Positions 44,560-56,310 of a stretch of DNA of 64,000 bases are shown in pieces (within the stretch, counting starts at the first letter, position 1; each line of letters begins with the position of its first letter). Where the stretch lies: the NCBI GenBank assembly GCA_020744225.1, contig JAGMWG010000012.1, positions 1,054,001-1,118,000 on the forward strand, in the 5' to 3' direction. The notes below the pieces were generated by a model. It was not told the DNA's origin. It did not search any database and was given only the letters and a program-made list of their open reading frames with translations. Source of the DNA: Paraphoma chrysanthemicola (taxonomy: Eukaryota > Ascomycota > Dothideomycetes > Pleosporales > Phaeosphaeriaceae). Both the position numbers and the translations under genes were made by a program.

Positions 44560-47500
44560 TCTGCCTGGCGCCTGTTGTGGAACGGCCCGAAGCTCTTGCG
44601 GGAGTGAAGGAAGGGTCTACCCATTGACAGTGCACCCGCATACTCCACTACGGAGCGTGTCTTTGCTGTCAGTGTCTGTACTTGCAAGGTTTATGCTCGC
44701 CAAGGGGCATCCTAGAAGTCCACGCGGGACGCAAACGATCTTAGACCTCAGTAAACGGCCGGGTGTCATTGGTGAACAAGACGGCGAGGATTCGACTTGG
44801 CGGAAGTGGACCCTGACGACACCACCTGTGAGGCTGAAGCACGGCGTCTTTAGCTGCGAACAGTGTCCGTGCCATAGCCCGCTGGAGCTGTGAAGCGAGT
44901 GACGGGTGAGCAACGCCAACGAGAAGAGGACAACCAATCTGGTTGCTCGTCATGACAAGGAGCTCAGTCGTTGTGGTGGTGTGGAGCTGTAATCGCGGAA
45001 AGGATCTGAGAGGCTTCAGAAACTTACGATAAGTGTTTGCGTACGCAGTACCGACATTCGTGCTAGTACTATCCTATAATTGCTCTGCTAATGGTTGAGC
45101 CGCACCCTGTCCGCGACGTGGAGTCGGAGACTCGGGAGTGCGGACCGTAATATATTGCATACGAGGTGCATACCGGTCCTATGGTCGCTGGAACTCTGTC
45201 GGTCTCCAACAACATCAGCGTGCATTGGTACCTGCCATAATGCGCGTCTGACTGTTCACAACATGAAGAATTTCTCGGTTCCAGCCACGCGGGTTCTGAA
45301 CACGACATTCAACCCATATCCCTACTGCGACCCAGAAGTCGCGAACCCATTATGCGATAAGCAGCATGCCATCACTCGCGCTGGTGCGAAGTCGATGGTT
45401 CCGACAAGACCGACCCCGCCAATCGCGGCCTAAACATAGCCGTCGTCTTACCCTGATCCCGGCACCCGCAGATCTATGAACCTTACTAGATGCGGCTTTC
45501 ACTACTGGCCCGTGCATGTTACTCAGGAACAGGGATCTGACAAGCGCCTGTGGCGGACGACTTACAGTGACTTTAGGCGCTGGGCATGGTGCAGGTGTGG
45601 AGGGGCAATGCTGGATCCGAACTGTCAGCGCAATGTATGTGCTAGGATGCTCCTTCGGGTCTTTCCCTCACTGAGCTATGTAGGCGATGTTATGAAGCAC
45701 GTGGAAGTGCAAGGGCATTAATTGATGCTGGGCTAGATTTCGTGTAGATGTGAACGCCCTATTCTGACATTGTTAACGTTCTTGCGCGCGAAACGTAAAC
45801 GTCAGTTGAAATACAAGAGTTCGTCTCTTGCTGACGCACGGAGCGTCCGCAAGCGATGTGTAGACTTTGCATCGATCTGTTCTTTCACAGTTTGCTGAGA
45901 ACTGTCCAATCACGAAAACATTTATGTGGAGGCTATTCTCGACTTAAGCCTCTTACCAGTCAGCTGGTCAGATTGAAGTTAAAGTCGGCCAGCCACACAA
46001 TGCAGCAGCCTCTCAAAGAAGATTGTGTAGAGCCCTCGAAGTGGGTGATTAGATTGTACCTACTATACCACCCCCAGCGCCTAGATCCGATCACGATAAC
46101 ACAGTCCACATTAAATTGTATGCCACGAGTATGACAGTCGAGCCACATTTTGTGTGCTACTTTGTGCTATTCTAGGAGGAGAGGATAGTGGAGCGCGGAC
46201 TTCATAGCAAAAGAGACTTCTTGAGTTTTCGAGTATGATCGGCGACCATTGCCCTCTATCTAGTCTAGTCTATGTATGATGAAGCTCGGTAGCAGATCTG
46301 GCCTGTCAAAGGGTTGTCGCAATGCTCAAAATCACACAAGACCAAAACTGCCAACTTAAAAATCACATGACATAATGAATTCGATACTACGCAGTAAAGC
46401 AACAACACAATGCCTGGCTGGTACTATCTGGTAAGTAGAGGTGTTGTAAGGGGTTTAAGTCAGCGGAAGATATCTAGTGGGCATATTAGTCGTTCATTTG
46501 GCAAGCCTAGACAACTGCGCTGGCTAATGGCGAAAGTCGAGCCTTGCTAGACCTAATTCTATTGTTTGTGCGTAGTTCAAATCCGAGAAATTAGAGTAGC
46601 CAATTGGTTTATCAAAGCCTCCAAATCAATTCTTCATCGATGGCCGCTCAGAGTCGTCTTCGTGGCGAGAGATAGAGTTGGCAGCATGTACACATCCTGA
46701 CCGGACTTGGTTGCGGACCATCGAAACATTGGTGCGGGAATGATCGACTTTGCATAAGCTTAACCACTGAGCTGGTAAGCGCAACGACAATAGGAGAGTT
46801 GATTTTAGAACTGCTTGATTGACTAGTATCTCGAACTATTGATCCTGTATGCTAGAATAGTAAATAGTTCTAAGCGCAAACATAATGCTAACTCATGCCA
46901 GGATTTGTGGTCCTTATAGCGTCGATGATTGGATCGCTCAAGTGATCGCTTGAAGCTAGGGTAGCAGTTTCAGTCACCCAGTGCCCACGCAGATACATTT
47001 TTCGAAGCCAGGCAGCGCAATGCTGCTCGTGTCGCTACAAACCCGGTCAATCTCTGATACGGACACGGTTTTTCGAGTCAACCCCGTGTTGGCGCTAAAC
47101 CTGCCTGCGCGCACCCTCGGCTTGCGTGGCGTTGAAACGCGACGGAATGCAAGCAAGGTGAGCTGCGCATAGAACAGTGCAACATCAACCTGATTGACAT
47201 GATTAGCTCAGATTGATCCCTAAATCTCGATTGCACAGTAGAGACACGCACCCAAAGTGTTGCAACGGATTGCGCAAACCAGGCAGTGGCACGTGTACAC
47301 AGCCAGGCGTTGACCAGCGCAGTGCAAGAAGAGCTCGAACCACGGTCGACGAGACAGACAAGTGGATCTGACGTGGATCCTGCGATTTGTGGGGAGATCT
47401 ACGTCTTCCAGTCAGGGTTGCCGTTGCTTGAGTTCGGCAATCTACAACGGTCAGCTTCGGGCATATTAGGTAACCCGAACATGCCACCCAAGAGCGCTAC

Positions 47501-47581
47501 ATACGTAAAGATGGAGCAAAATGTATTGTTCCGGTGTATGGCTTGTAGTATCGACGCTCAATGCGGCTCTGAATCTTTGAC
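44560..47581. other. Gene-poor interval, no supported gene (3.0 kb)
   Basis: Short open frames on both strands. One (45263-45433 +, FNPYPYCDPEVANPLCDKQ) looks protein-like, but no gene model could be built. Some parts, such as 46100-46900, are AT-richer. No terminal repeats, transposase motifs or RNA genes were recognised. Confidence 0.35.
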
Positions 47582-48687
47582 TCAGTATGGCGGATGATCG
47601 GGCATGAACACATCCTCCCACACTGGTCCAACGCTTGACACAGGTCGCAGATCATGCATGAAAGGTGCTGCAGAAAGAATGCTTGCCATTCCCAGTTGGT
47701 CTGTTGTGGGCCGGCAGAGTGCCCAGTCTTCATGAAAGGTGCCCGACATATTGAAATCGTCAAGAGAGCCCTCGCTCATGCACAGTGCGGGCACTGCACC
47801 AGCATTCGGCACCATCTCGGCTGAGACAATATGAGGAGAGACTGAGAGTGATGGCTGGTGCCATGGCACCTGATTGAGTAGCTCAGGGTGGTTGTACTCA
47901 GGCGTAGACCACAACTCGACAGGGATTGGCCCAGCATAGTCACCGTCAATATCCAGCCCACAAGACATCACGGATTCGTTGTTCCATGGCTGCGCTCCTG
48001 TCCAGTGATCTGAAAAGTCTCCGAGGGATAAGGGCTCGTGGTAAACAATCGGCTCAGGTGTCTGGGGTGTGAGGCGACCGGACACTGCAAGGCCAGCATG
48101 ATCTGTCGCTGCCGAAACTCCCATCATATTCTGCTCAGGACTACTCGAATATGAGTAACTCTCGTCCATAATCTGGGGCCTGTAGGTAGGGAGAGGTGTA
48201 AGCACAGGCAACCCCGAACAGGCTGACGCCTGCTGGCTCATCTTCACAGCGGTACGGAAATCGATGTGTGACGCCGCTCGCATGAAGCGATGTCTACTAG
48301 AGGATGGTGTACTCCTTGGAGAGCTGTGTCTACTCAAGCTTGAAATATGACTCGTTGAATGGTACCGTTTCGGCGATACGAAGGGCTTCTTGATGTTTGT
48401 GCGATAGTTGTTCTCAGACGTGCGACGAGTGGATCTTGGATCGCACTTGATGCCCTTGGTGATACACCGAGAGCAAGAGGGAAGCTGTCTGGCGTCAGCG
48501 GTATTCGAGCATACATACATCTACTCACTGCCTTGTCACATTTCGTCTTCGCTTTGGCACAAGTGACACATGCGATAGCTCTGCGTGAAGATATCCTTTG
48601 GTAAGGATTGTGAGTAGGCGGTCGATGGGAGGCAGAAGTGTGCGAAGTAATTTCTTGTGTGATTTCATTCTTTTGTGGTTGATCCAT
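47582..48687 (-). CDS. Zn2Cys6 fungal transcription factor
   Basis: Sequence-specific nuclear regulator with an N-terminal binuclear zinc cluster. Exons 48687-48529 and 48484-47582 encode 353 residues; a 44-nt intron falls inside the zinc cluster. Splicing gives C40-x2-C43-x6-C50-x6-C57-x2-C60-x6-C67 (CVTCAKAKTKCDKALPSCSRC then ITKGIKC), the complete pattern; the unspliced frame would lose the last three Cys. A basic Ser/Arg-rich linker follows (RHSSPRSTPSSSRHRF). The C-terminal half is acidic and Pro/Trp-rich (SDHWTGAQPWNNES, PVELWSTPEYNHPELL), fitting an activation region. It lacks the fungal-specific factor domain of longer family members. No cluster of co-regulated biosynthetic genes adjoins it, so the target pathway is unknown. 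Confidence 0.88.
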
Positions 48688-51247
48688 TGCAGCAGGAGGG
48701 GCTAGTCTGAACGGATGTGATGCTCTTCCGTCAGTAGAGTTGAGAAATGATCGTCTGAATTTGACTTGAAAGCACGAGTGGCCTTGGAGTCTGGGTTTGG
48801 GAGCGAAGGTGGCAGGAGTCGCTTCTAAGAGTATATCTTATTTGGAGCACTGGCAAGAATGGTGGTCCTACACTCCCGACGGGGTGCGGGCTTGGCCTGC
48901 CCTGAGAGCTACCGTAACGGCTGCCCCGTGCAGCAGTCAAGTCATACACTGAAGACCAATGATCAGCCCTTTCAAATTGCCTATTTGGTCAATGGAGCAC
49001 CAATCTAGGTGTGCCCGGACTAGCCTCGCAGGGGCGCTGTGAATACATCGTAGTTGCAATGCAGGCCCAAGCGTCTAGAGTGCGCCCTGGTTCATGCTGC
49101 CCCCAAGGTCGACCAGGGTATGTTGCGCCATGGCGGACGCACTTCGTCGTTGATCATGAGTAGTGCCTGTTTCAGCTGCTCGGACGGAGGCCAGGATCCC
49201 TGCTACGAATGCTGACAGGAACCGAGTGAGAGGAACTAAGCTTGCGGTACTGACAGGTCGTATTCGTAGGAATCAAGCCTCGTAGGTGTCCGTGCTTAGT
49301 CGCGTGGGAGAAGCACGCATGCGAGGTCCCTTGACGTGGAGGCATGGAGTTCGTGGCAAGGAGAGAATCCACACGGTCGGACCACAGTAATCTGCATGAG
49401 CATTTCGCCAATTGTCCGCGATCGCTCGAGAGCAATCCCAGTGCCCGCACGTCTGCGGAGCCTAGACGCCACCTGCTGTGGCGTGCTGGCTGCAGCAGCG
49501 TGCACCACTATGGTACGGGGGGGATAGCAGGCGAGAAAGGCGTCGGCACAGTGCGCGTCTTCGCATGGCAGTAGGCGATTGGGGCCAAGGTGCCCGCATC
49601 GAGAAATCGATGTGCCTGAATGTGAACTACTGCAAGCCGATGCGAGAAGGCGTACGGACAATCGCGGTGGCGCAGGCTGGTCAGGTAGTGACAGGTTATG
49701 AGCTGGTAAGTTCAGCGCGGGGGTGCTTGGCCATCCTTGCACACACAACGCGTGGACTGTGGGCGACATCGGTACACCACAACACCGTATCAGCCTTCGT
49801 AGAAGCCAGAGGGCTACCACCAGACTTCCGGCTTCGCTCTGCCAGACTGTGAGAAGGCCTATGAGGGTCGTGTGCCCACACGTCATGCCCACACGTCGCA
49901 CAGACCCTGTTCGGTGTTTCGGTAATGTAGACTCACCCCAGACATCGGCCAATGTTTGCCATGACCAGATGACCGACTTTCAATTCTTACAGCACTTTTC
50001 AACGCGGTCACAGCGCGGGACATGTGTGCTGTTACAGTAGCCTCGTTGTCTATCTTAGATGGTTGGCACTTTTCACCATTTGCTTCCATCCTTGATTTCA
50101 TCCAAAGCCGTTTCCAGCTTTTAAGGTTCCGTATGTGTGCTCGAGGCCAGGTGTGATCATAACATCTACCATCGAAAATTGCTTCATCATACTCGCTATC
50201 CGCCCAGCTTTTGCTCAGCGGCAACACGCTTCCGACCGGACTAGCCAACAGCAAAGATAGCAACTGCGTGTAGAAAGTCACACCATGTCAATCGATCGCG
50301 ACAAGAGCGATCCTGAAACACGGTCGACTTGCCGGAGATTTCCATGTATCGTTGTTTGACATATCGAACACCTTGGCAGATCCGAAATACATTTTGGGAA
50401 TGACAAAGACGGGGTCGCAATGAATAAGCAAGCCATATCGGTAATGAAGTCTAATCCTGATCTGATACCACAGCCCGTTCTGGAAGTGTGAGCTATCCGT
50501 CTGTCCCATACTATTCAGGCTTTGGGGTCCATTATTGAGGCTCCGATATGCGTCCTTTCCAAAGAGGCACACTATCTCCCGCAAGCACTCGCCGTCCAGT
50601 GCTAGAGGCAGCTACATGTTTCCAAGCAGCCGTGCTTTTGCTGCTGGTGCCTCATTCAATCATTCGAGGAGAGTACCATCATGTTTCAAAAGAGCAGAAG
50701 GCTTTGTGTGGTTGCGGCATTCTCTTCATGACTGCAGAGCGCGGCAGGAAGCAGTGTGGGGATCACAAAACCTGGCGACCAGCCACTTTCGAAAGACTTG
50801 AGACTATCGTTTCAGTTCAGATGATGTGGATAGAAGTTAAGCGATGGGGCCAACTAGCAAGCTAGATGAATGGAAGCATTGGAAAGCTATCCGTCCTCAG
50901 GTAAGCAACATGCTAGATGGGGCTGCTCGGCGATGCCGTTCGGATTTGTACACTCGACTAGCGACATTACGCAATTTGCAGGAGTGGCCGGCACCAAAGA
51001 TGCAGAGTAGGCATGTGAGCTCACCTCCATAAAGCGCAGGTTAGAATGCCTTTGATTGTGGAGTTCGTGATGTCGAACGGAGTGGAGTTGAGACCTGGGA
51101 AGAGCTACCACATTCAAAATGCGCTAGTGCAGGTAAGGATTAGTTTGTCTGTCGCGTCTGCATCGTGCCCTATGGCTGCTACTCTCATATCTGCGCGTCA
51201 TCACGCATCTCATATTCCGTGCACGCCTTTCACAACTCATTCTATAG
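48688..51247. other. Intergenic, no supported gene (2.6 kb)
   Basis: Includes the promoter of the zinc-cluster gene. A 218-codon minus-strand frame at 49296-49952 starts at a non-ATG codon, is rich in Cys, Arg and Ser, and resembles no family, so I do not call it. No RNA gene or repeat recognised. Confidence 0.4.
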
Positions 51248-52069
51248 ATGAGTGTACCCACAAGCAGCGATCTGCGACCCGCCAGATTTTTAGCCGAAGA
51301 CCAACATCCAGAGCATACGCAGAATCCACCAGACCTGCTCATCCTCAACCAACCCATCTCTCACTTCGAGGCGTTCGCACGCCTGTGGAGGCATACCAGC
51401 TATAGGATATGCGCTGATGGTGGAGCTAATCGACTTTTTGATATGTTCGAAGGAGACATGGAAACGGAGCGGGAACATTTTGTACCAAGACCTGTTCCTT
51501 ACACGACTTCCACTGACTCCGCACAGTTGCCAAACATGATTCATGGTGATCTTGACTCTCTACGCGATGACGTCCGTGCCTACTATGCGGCGCACGGAGT
51601 CGACGTGTTGCAAGACCACGACCAGTATAGCACCGACTTTGGTAAGACGATGAACAAGATATCCTCGAGAGGTCCTTGGTCATCGCGGAAAGATGTGCTC
51701 ATACTTGGGACATTGGCAGGTAGAGTGGACCAAGGCCTGGGTCTGCTCCACGAGATGATTAGAGAAGAGACCAAACACCCGGGTCTACGGCTGTGGCTCT
51801 TCTCCGAAAGCAACCTATCGTTCATTCTGAGTAGCCAACACAACACCTTGCGAGACCTCCAGTCAAGCAAGCTTTTCACGGAGAACGTAGGGCTTGTGCC
51901 GGTATGGGGCCCAGCAATCATCACAACGACGGGTCTGGAATGGGATGTTGACAAGTGGCCAACGAGCATGGGCAGCCAGGTTAGCACAAGCAACCACGTT
52001 AAAGCAGACAAAGTGCATGTTGAAACAGACGCGCCAATTCTGTTTACGATAGAACGAGCGCCGTTGTAG
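51248..52069 (+). CDS. thi80: Thiamine pyrophosphokinase (TPK)
   Basis: Transfers pyrophosphate from ATP to thiamine to make thiamine diphosphate in the cytosol. Single exon, 273 residues from ATG 51248 (MSVPTSSDLRPARFL). Family motifs are in order: LLILNQPI, ICADGGANRLFD (substrate-binding Gly pair), GDLDS, DQYSTDFGK (the DQ-x-x-TD catalytic motif) and LGTLAGRVDQGLG, where the usual GGRxDQ has Ala for one Gly. The C-terminal TPK B1-binding domain follows, with GLVPVWGPAIITTTGLEWD and the terminal TDAPILFTIER. The N-terminus has the R-x-x-x-FL element often seen in fungal TPKs. An upstream non-coding exon is possible because a pyrimidine-rich stretch precedes the ATG. Assignment is secure. 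Confidence 0.93.
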   Translation: MSVPTSSDLRPARFLAEDQHPEHTQNPPDLLILNQPISHFEAFARLWRHTSYRICADGGANRLFDMFEGDMETEREHFVPRPVPYTTSTDSAQLPNMIHGDLDSLRDDVRAYYAAHGVDVLQDHDQYSTDFGKTMNKISSRGPWSSRKDVLILGTLAGRVDQGLGLLHEMIREETKHPGLRLWLFSESNLSFILSSQHNTLRDLQSSKLFTENVGLVPVWGPAIITTTGLEWDVDKWPTSMGSQVSTSNHVKADKVHVETDAPILFTIERAPL

Positions 52070-53319
52070 AGGCGGAGAATGGGGGCGAGCATTGAACAGT
52101 ACTGATAGCTCCTGGCCTGCCGCTCCCGTCCTGGCAGCGTGCGTTTTCATTGTCTGCAATCGCACCGGCCATGGGCCGATTTAAGATTGAACGGGAACTC
52201 TGTGCGAGCGCGGCGCCGAAAGCAGAGCCTATACACCGCTACGTCGAGCAAATTATGCCGTGGAGTCTGTCAAGTTCTTTTTGTTGCTATGGGCGCGGGT
52301 GTACTGCACGAGATTGATGAAGCGGAGCAAAGCCATGCAATGAGGCTGAGTGCACGGCGGCCGGCGCGCGCCCATGTAGCGGCGCTGGCGCACGATCCTT
52401 GATCTGCCAACGGTGGTGACAAGTACCACGAAGGGAGTGCGCAATCTTCCTTTGCCAGATCTCATCTTAGCTGCCGACACACTCAGGCATGTTCGGTGGA
52501 GCATGGACCGGAGTACGCCCGGGCTTATCTGCCCCTCTCGAATGCAGCCGGGAACAGCAAGCAATCTGCGCCAGACGTGCTCTACCCCGTGCGGCCGTCG
52601 ATGCGACTTGACTTGAGGCAGCGATACCATGACGATGTGCGTGGCTATCCCGAGGCTTGGGAAAGCAACGGCGTGAGATGTCAGGTTGGCACGAGGATAC
52701 GTCGGCCATAGAAGACGCTTGGGGAATCGGCCGTGATGCAGCAGCGGGCAGATAGCAGGGAGCCGAGGCCTGCACCTTTCCTGAAACGGCTAGGCTGTAT
52801 TGGCTTTGGAGAACGAGGGTAGACTTTCAATCTAATGAGCTTGTTCCGCCTTGGGCACCCAACAATATATCGCGCCTCGCTTTCCCTGATCCTACAGACG
52901 CTCGCTACCAGCTGGGTTCCTCGGAGCCTGTACACTCGTTCACCTTGCCGCAAGACACCAGCACATTCTCACTGCACGGCACCTGCGACTCCCGTTGCTC
53001 GCCCGCACACGCAGCCACCGATAGTTCGAGTCGCACCCAATTTCCGGAAGAACTGCGTCAGGGCTCCGGTTGTGACCTCGCCCGGCCGCTAGACCCAACG
53101 GCCCGTATCGTCCTCGATTCGCGACCGCTGCGAGCCACTTTCTTGTCGCCTTGCTTTGCCCCAGCATGTCATAATTCCACAACGACCACCATCTGCTCGA
53201 CACCCACGACGCGTTAGGTGTGAGTCGCACAGAGTGCGGAGAATTGTGGAGAAGAAAACCGGGTCGCCAACAAGCTTCACACGTCAGAAGGAGCCGGAGC
53301 CGGAGCAGGAGCAGGAACA
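52070..53319. promoter_or_regulatory. Upstream region of the KRE6/SKN1 gene, no other gene seen (1.25 kb)
   Basis: Contains C-rich leader-like sequence and, at about 53289-53318 just before the start codon, a purine-rich run of GGAGCC/GGAGCA units. No convincing coding frame. Confidence 0.45.
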
Positions 53320-55705
53320 ATGGACCCACTCAAGCGAGCTGCTTCGTCCACGTCGTCGCGGCGGTCCGACGCAATCATTGCCGGCAACATCGAGCAGTTT
53401 GGGCGGTCCGACGTCAGTCTGCACGCCGAGCGAGCCGCTGCTACGCTTCGTGGGACGAGAGCGGAAGGAGCGACCACAGAAGCAAGGGCGACCGGGCTGC
53501 CTCACCAAAGAGCATCGGCCGACAGCCAGAGCTCCTCCTCCGATCTCGAGTTTGACTTCGCGCTGCCCAAGCACGGCCTGCAGCCCGCCTCCCACGCGCC
53601 CTCGATAACCTCAACCATACACCCAACTACGACAGGCGGCAGCGATAGCATCCCCGATGGCGCGCACGCAAAGTCCACGGACAATCTGGCGCACTCCGCG
53701 ACGAGCCGACCAACCACGGGTGCGGGGCGGCTGAGCAAGTCGCGATCGATGCCGCGCCCCGGGCTGTCGCGGCCACAGCACAAGAGTACGCCAGATCTGT
53801 TTACCCAAGGTCGGTCCCCCGGCAGCCCCATGACCTACCAGGATCTCGGAACCGATTACACGCGGTATTATAATCCCTTCTCCGACAGCCGGCGTAGCTC
53901 CTTCTCAGAACATCGCGACAGCTTCCCGCGTAGCGGTGCGCGCACCACGGGGACGACGACGCCCCTGGCCGCGCTGCACCCCGCGAACCCTTTTCTCACA
54001 CCAAACGCGTCCACCACGAAGCTGAATACCCTCTACGATCCGGAGAAGAACGCATCTGTCATTGACGACAGACTCATCGCTCCCTACGAAGAGAAGGGAA
54101 TGGCAGCCTGGCCGCTCATTGGCGACAAGGAGGAGAGTGATGATGAGATGCACATGCCCCGAGACGACGACGACATCCGGTACAAGCCAAAGCTGAGAGA
54201 CCATTTCAGCAGGGAGAGCATCGTTTCCACCATTGGTCTCGCCTTCATGGTCTTTGGCCTGCTCTTCATTTTCATTGCGTTGCCGGTAATGTCCTTCTCT
54301 GGTGTCATTGACTACAACTCTTCCTACGGTGTTCCCGCGAGCTGGTTGCCCAATCCTTACCGCGCGCAAGCATGGGCGACTGTCAACAATAAGAAGTACG
54401 ACTATCTCAAGAACATTCGCACCGGCCTCATCGATCCGGATACGCCGCGATCGGCAATGGAGAAGAAGGGCGTATTCGGCGACGAGTACGAACTGGTCTT
54501 CAGCGACGAGTTCAACGACAACAATCGAACATTCTACGAGGGCGACGATCCGTACTTTTTTGCGGGCGACTTCTGGTACGGGGCGACCAAAGATCTGGAA
54601 TGGTATGATCCCGACGCGGTAACCACGTACGATGGAACTCTGGAGCTGCGTCTTGACAAGTTTGTCAATCACGGCCTAGAGTTCCGCTCAGGTATGCTGA
54701 ACAGTTGGAACCATCTGTGCTTCAAAGGCGGAATCTTCGAGGTGTCTGTCTCGCTTCCAGGACCAGGTGGAGCTCCAGGACTCTGGCCCGGCGCGTGGAC
54801 CATGGGCAACCTCGGTCGTCCAGGCTATCTGAGCACTACAGATGGAATGTGGCCCTATACCTACCAGGCTTGCGACGTTGGCATCACGCCAAACCAGTCG
54901 AGCTCTGATGGGCTGTCCAACCTGCCAGGACAGCGACTTCCATCGTGCACATGCCCTGGCGAGGATCACCCAACCCCAGGCACAGGCCGAGGAGCACCTG
55001 AGATCGATATCATCGAAGTCGGTGCCACGTACCCCCCGCACAACATGCCTATCGCTACTCAGAGTTTTCAGGTCGCGCCGTTTGATGTCCATTGGTACCC
55101 AAACTACAACTTTACTGCATTCCCCGACTACAGCATGAGTTGGTATAACGGATACACCGGCGGCCCGTACCAACAAGCTATATCCGCCACCACTAATCTG
55201 AACAAGAACTGGTTCGATGGCAAGGAGTATCAACGATACAACTTCGAGTACGTTCCTGGCGAAGGCGAAAATGCGTATATCAGCTGGCAGATTGGGGAAC
55301 AACAAATGTTCATGTTGGATGGACGATCAATCGGGCCGAACGGCAACATCAAGGCCCGCCAAGTATCCGAGGAGCCCATGTCCATGATTCTTAATCTGGG
55401 CATCAGTAACTCTTGGACATGGATCGATTGGGACAACATGAAATTCCCGGCTGTCATGCGTGTAGACTACGTCCGGTGGTATCAAAAGAAGGGAGAGTCT
55501 ATGGTTACCTGTGATCCTCCTGGTTTCGAAACCACCGACTACATTAAGGAGCACATCAATGCGTACACTAATCCGAACTTCACAGTGAGTAGCAACTTTT
55601 TCTGGTACTGGTCCATCCGCTAACCATGTGCAGCAATGGGACGAAACAGGTCATGCATGGCCAAAACACAAGCTCAACAGCGACAATTGTAAGATGAAGT
55701 CGTAA
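53320..55705 (+). CDS. KRE6/SKN1-family beta-glucan synthesis-associated protein (GH16-like)
   Basis: Type II membrane glycosidase or transglycosidase of the secretory pathway needed for beta-1,6-glucan assembly in the cell wall. Exons 53320-55584 and 55634-55705 encode 778 residues. The last exon was found by splicing a 49-nt intron (55585-55633), which replaces a frame running into intron sequence with QWDETGHAWPKHKLN, the expected C-terminus. The first 290 residues are cytosolic, Ser/Arg/Thr-rich and probably disordered. A single transmembrane helix lies at about 300-322 (GLAFMVFGLLFIFIALPV). The lumenal GH16-like domain includes LVFSDEFN, APGLWPGAWTMGNLGRPGY and the catalytic-type EIDIIEVGA (near residue 561), plus many Cys residues and N-glycosylation sites. 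The start has a good context (AACAATGG). Whether it is KRE6 or SKN1 cannot be told; most filamentous fungi have several paralogues. Confidence 0.94.
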
Positions 55706-56310
55706 GACAATCGCTCTACACAGCACTTTTTCACTTCAGCGATATTCATTCCTGTACGGTACAAAAGCTTGGAGATGGCGTATACGGCTTTCTGGGATAT
55801 ATATGTTTGTCATGTTATATACACGAATGACGGCGTAGGGCGAACAGGTGACACTCCATGGGTCGTAGGTTTGAAGATTTGAGCCTGTTCTTTGCTCGTT
55901 GCATACAGTAAATGGAGCGAATGAGCGTCGTCGAGATACGAGATGCATGGGTGCATGGAAGCGAAGTACGATAGTATAGATAGCGTCATGTAATGTATAT
56001 GTTGAACGAACGGAGCCTTCCAAATTTGGGGAATAACCTTTCAATGACTTGTTCATAATTCTCCATGCCCTTTTTTCCTTTGGCTACGAACGTATTCAAT
56101 GCCAGCGCAGTTCTAAACACACTCTGCACCATCTCCATTCCCCGTCTTGGAATTGGGTCACGTAGCTGAATAGCAATGCGAGCATGGCAATTTCGATCTT
56201 CTTAGTTACGAATGCTCTCAGTAATCATTGAACCGCTTCCTCGTGGTAGCGCACCCATTCTTTTCCTGCTGCGGTAACCAACACCAAGTCATCTCTCAGG
56301 TATTTCTAGT
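55706..56310. other. Convergent 3' flanks, no gene seen
   Basis: Lies between the KRE6-like gene (+) and the carboxylate transporter (-). AT-rich 3' flanking sequence with short frames only. Confidence 0.5.

Noticed and set aside
45095..45433. 112-codon plus-strand open frame ending VPTRPTPPIAA
   Set aside because: Starts at a non-ATG codon; the ATG-initiated part is only 57 codons and no exons could be joined to it.
49296..49952. 218-codon minus-strand open frame
   Set aside because: Starts at a non-ATG codon, is rich in Cys, Arg and Ser, and overlaps other open frames on both strands; no domain recognised.
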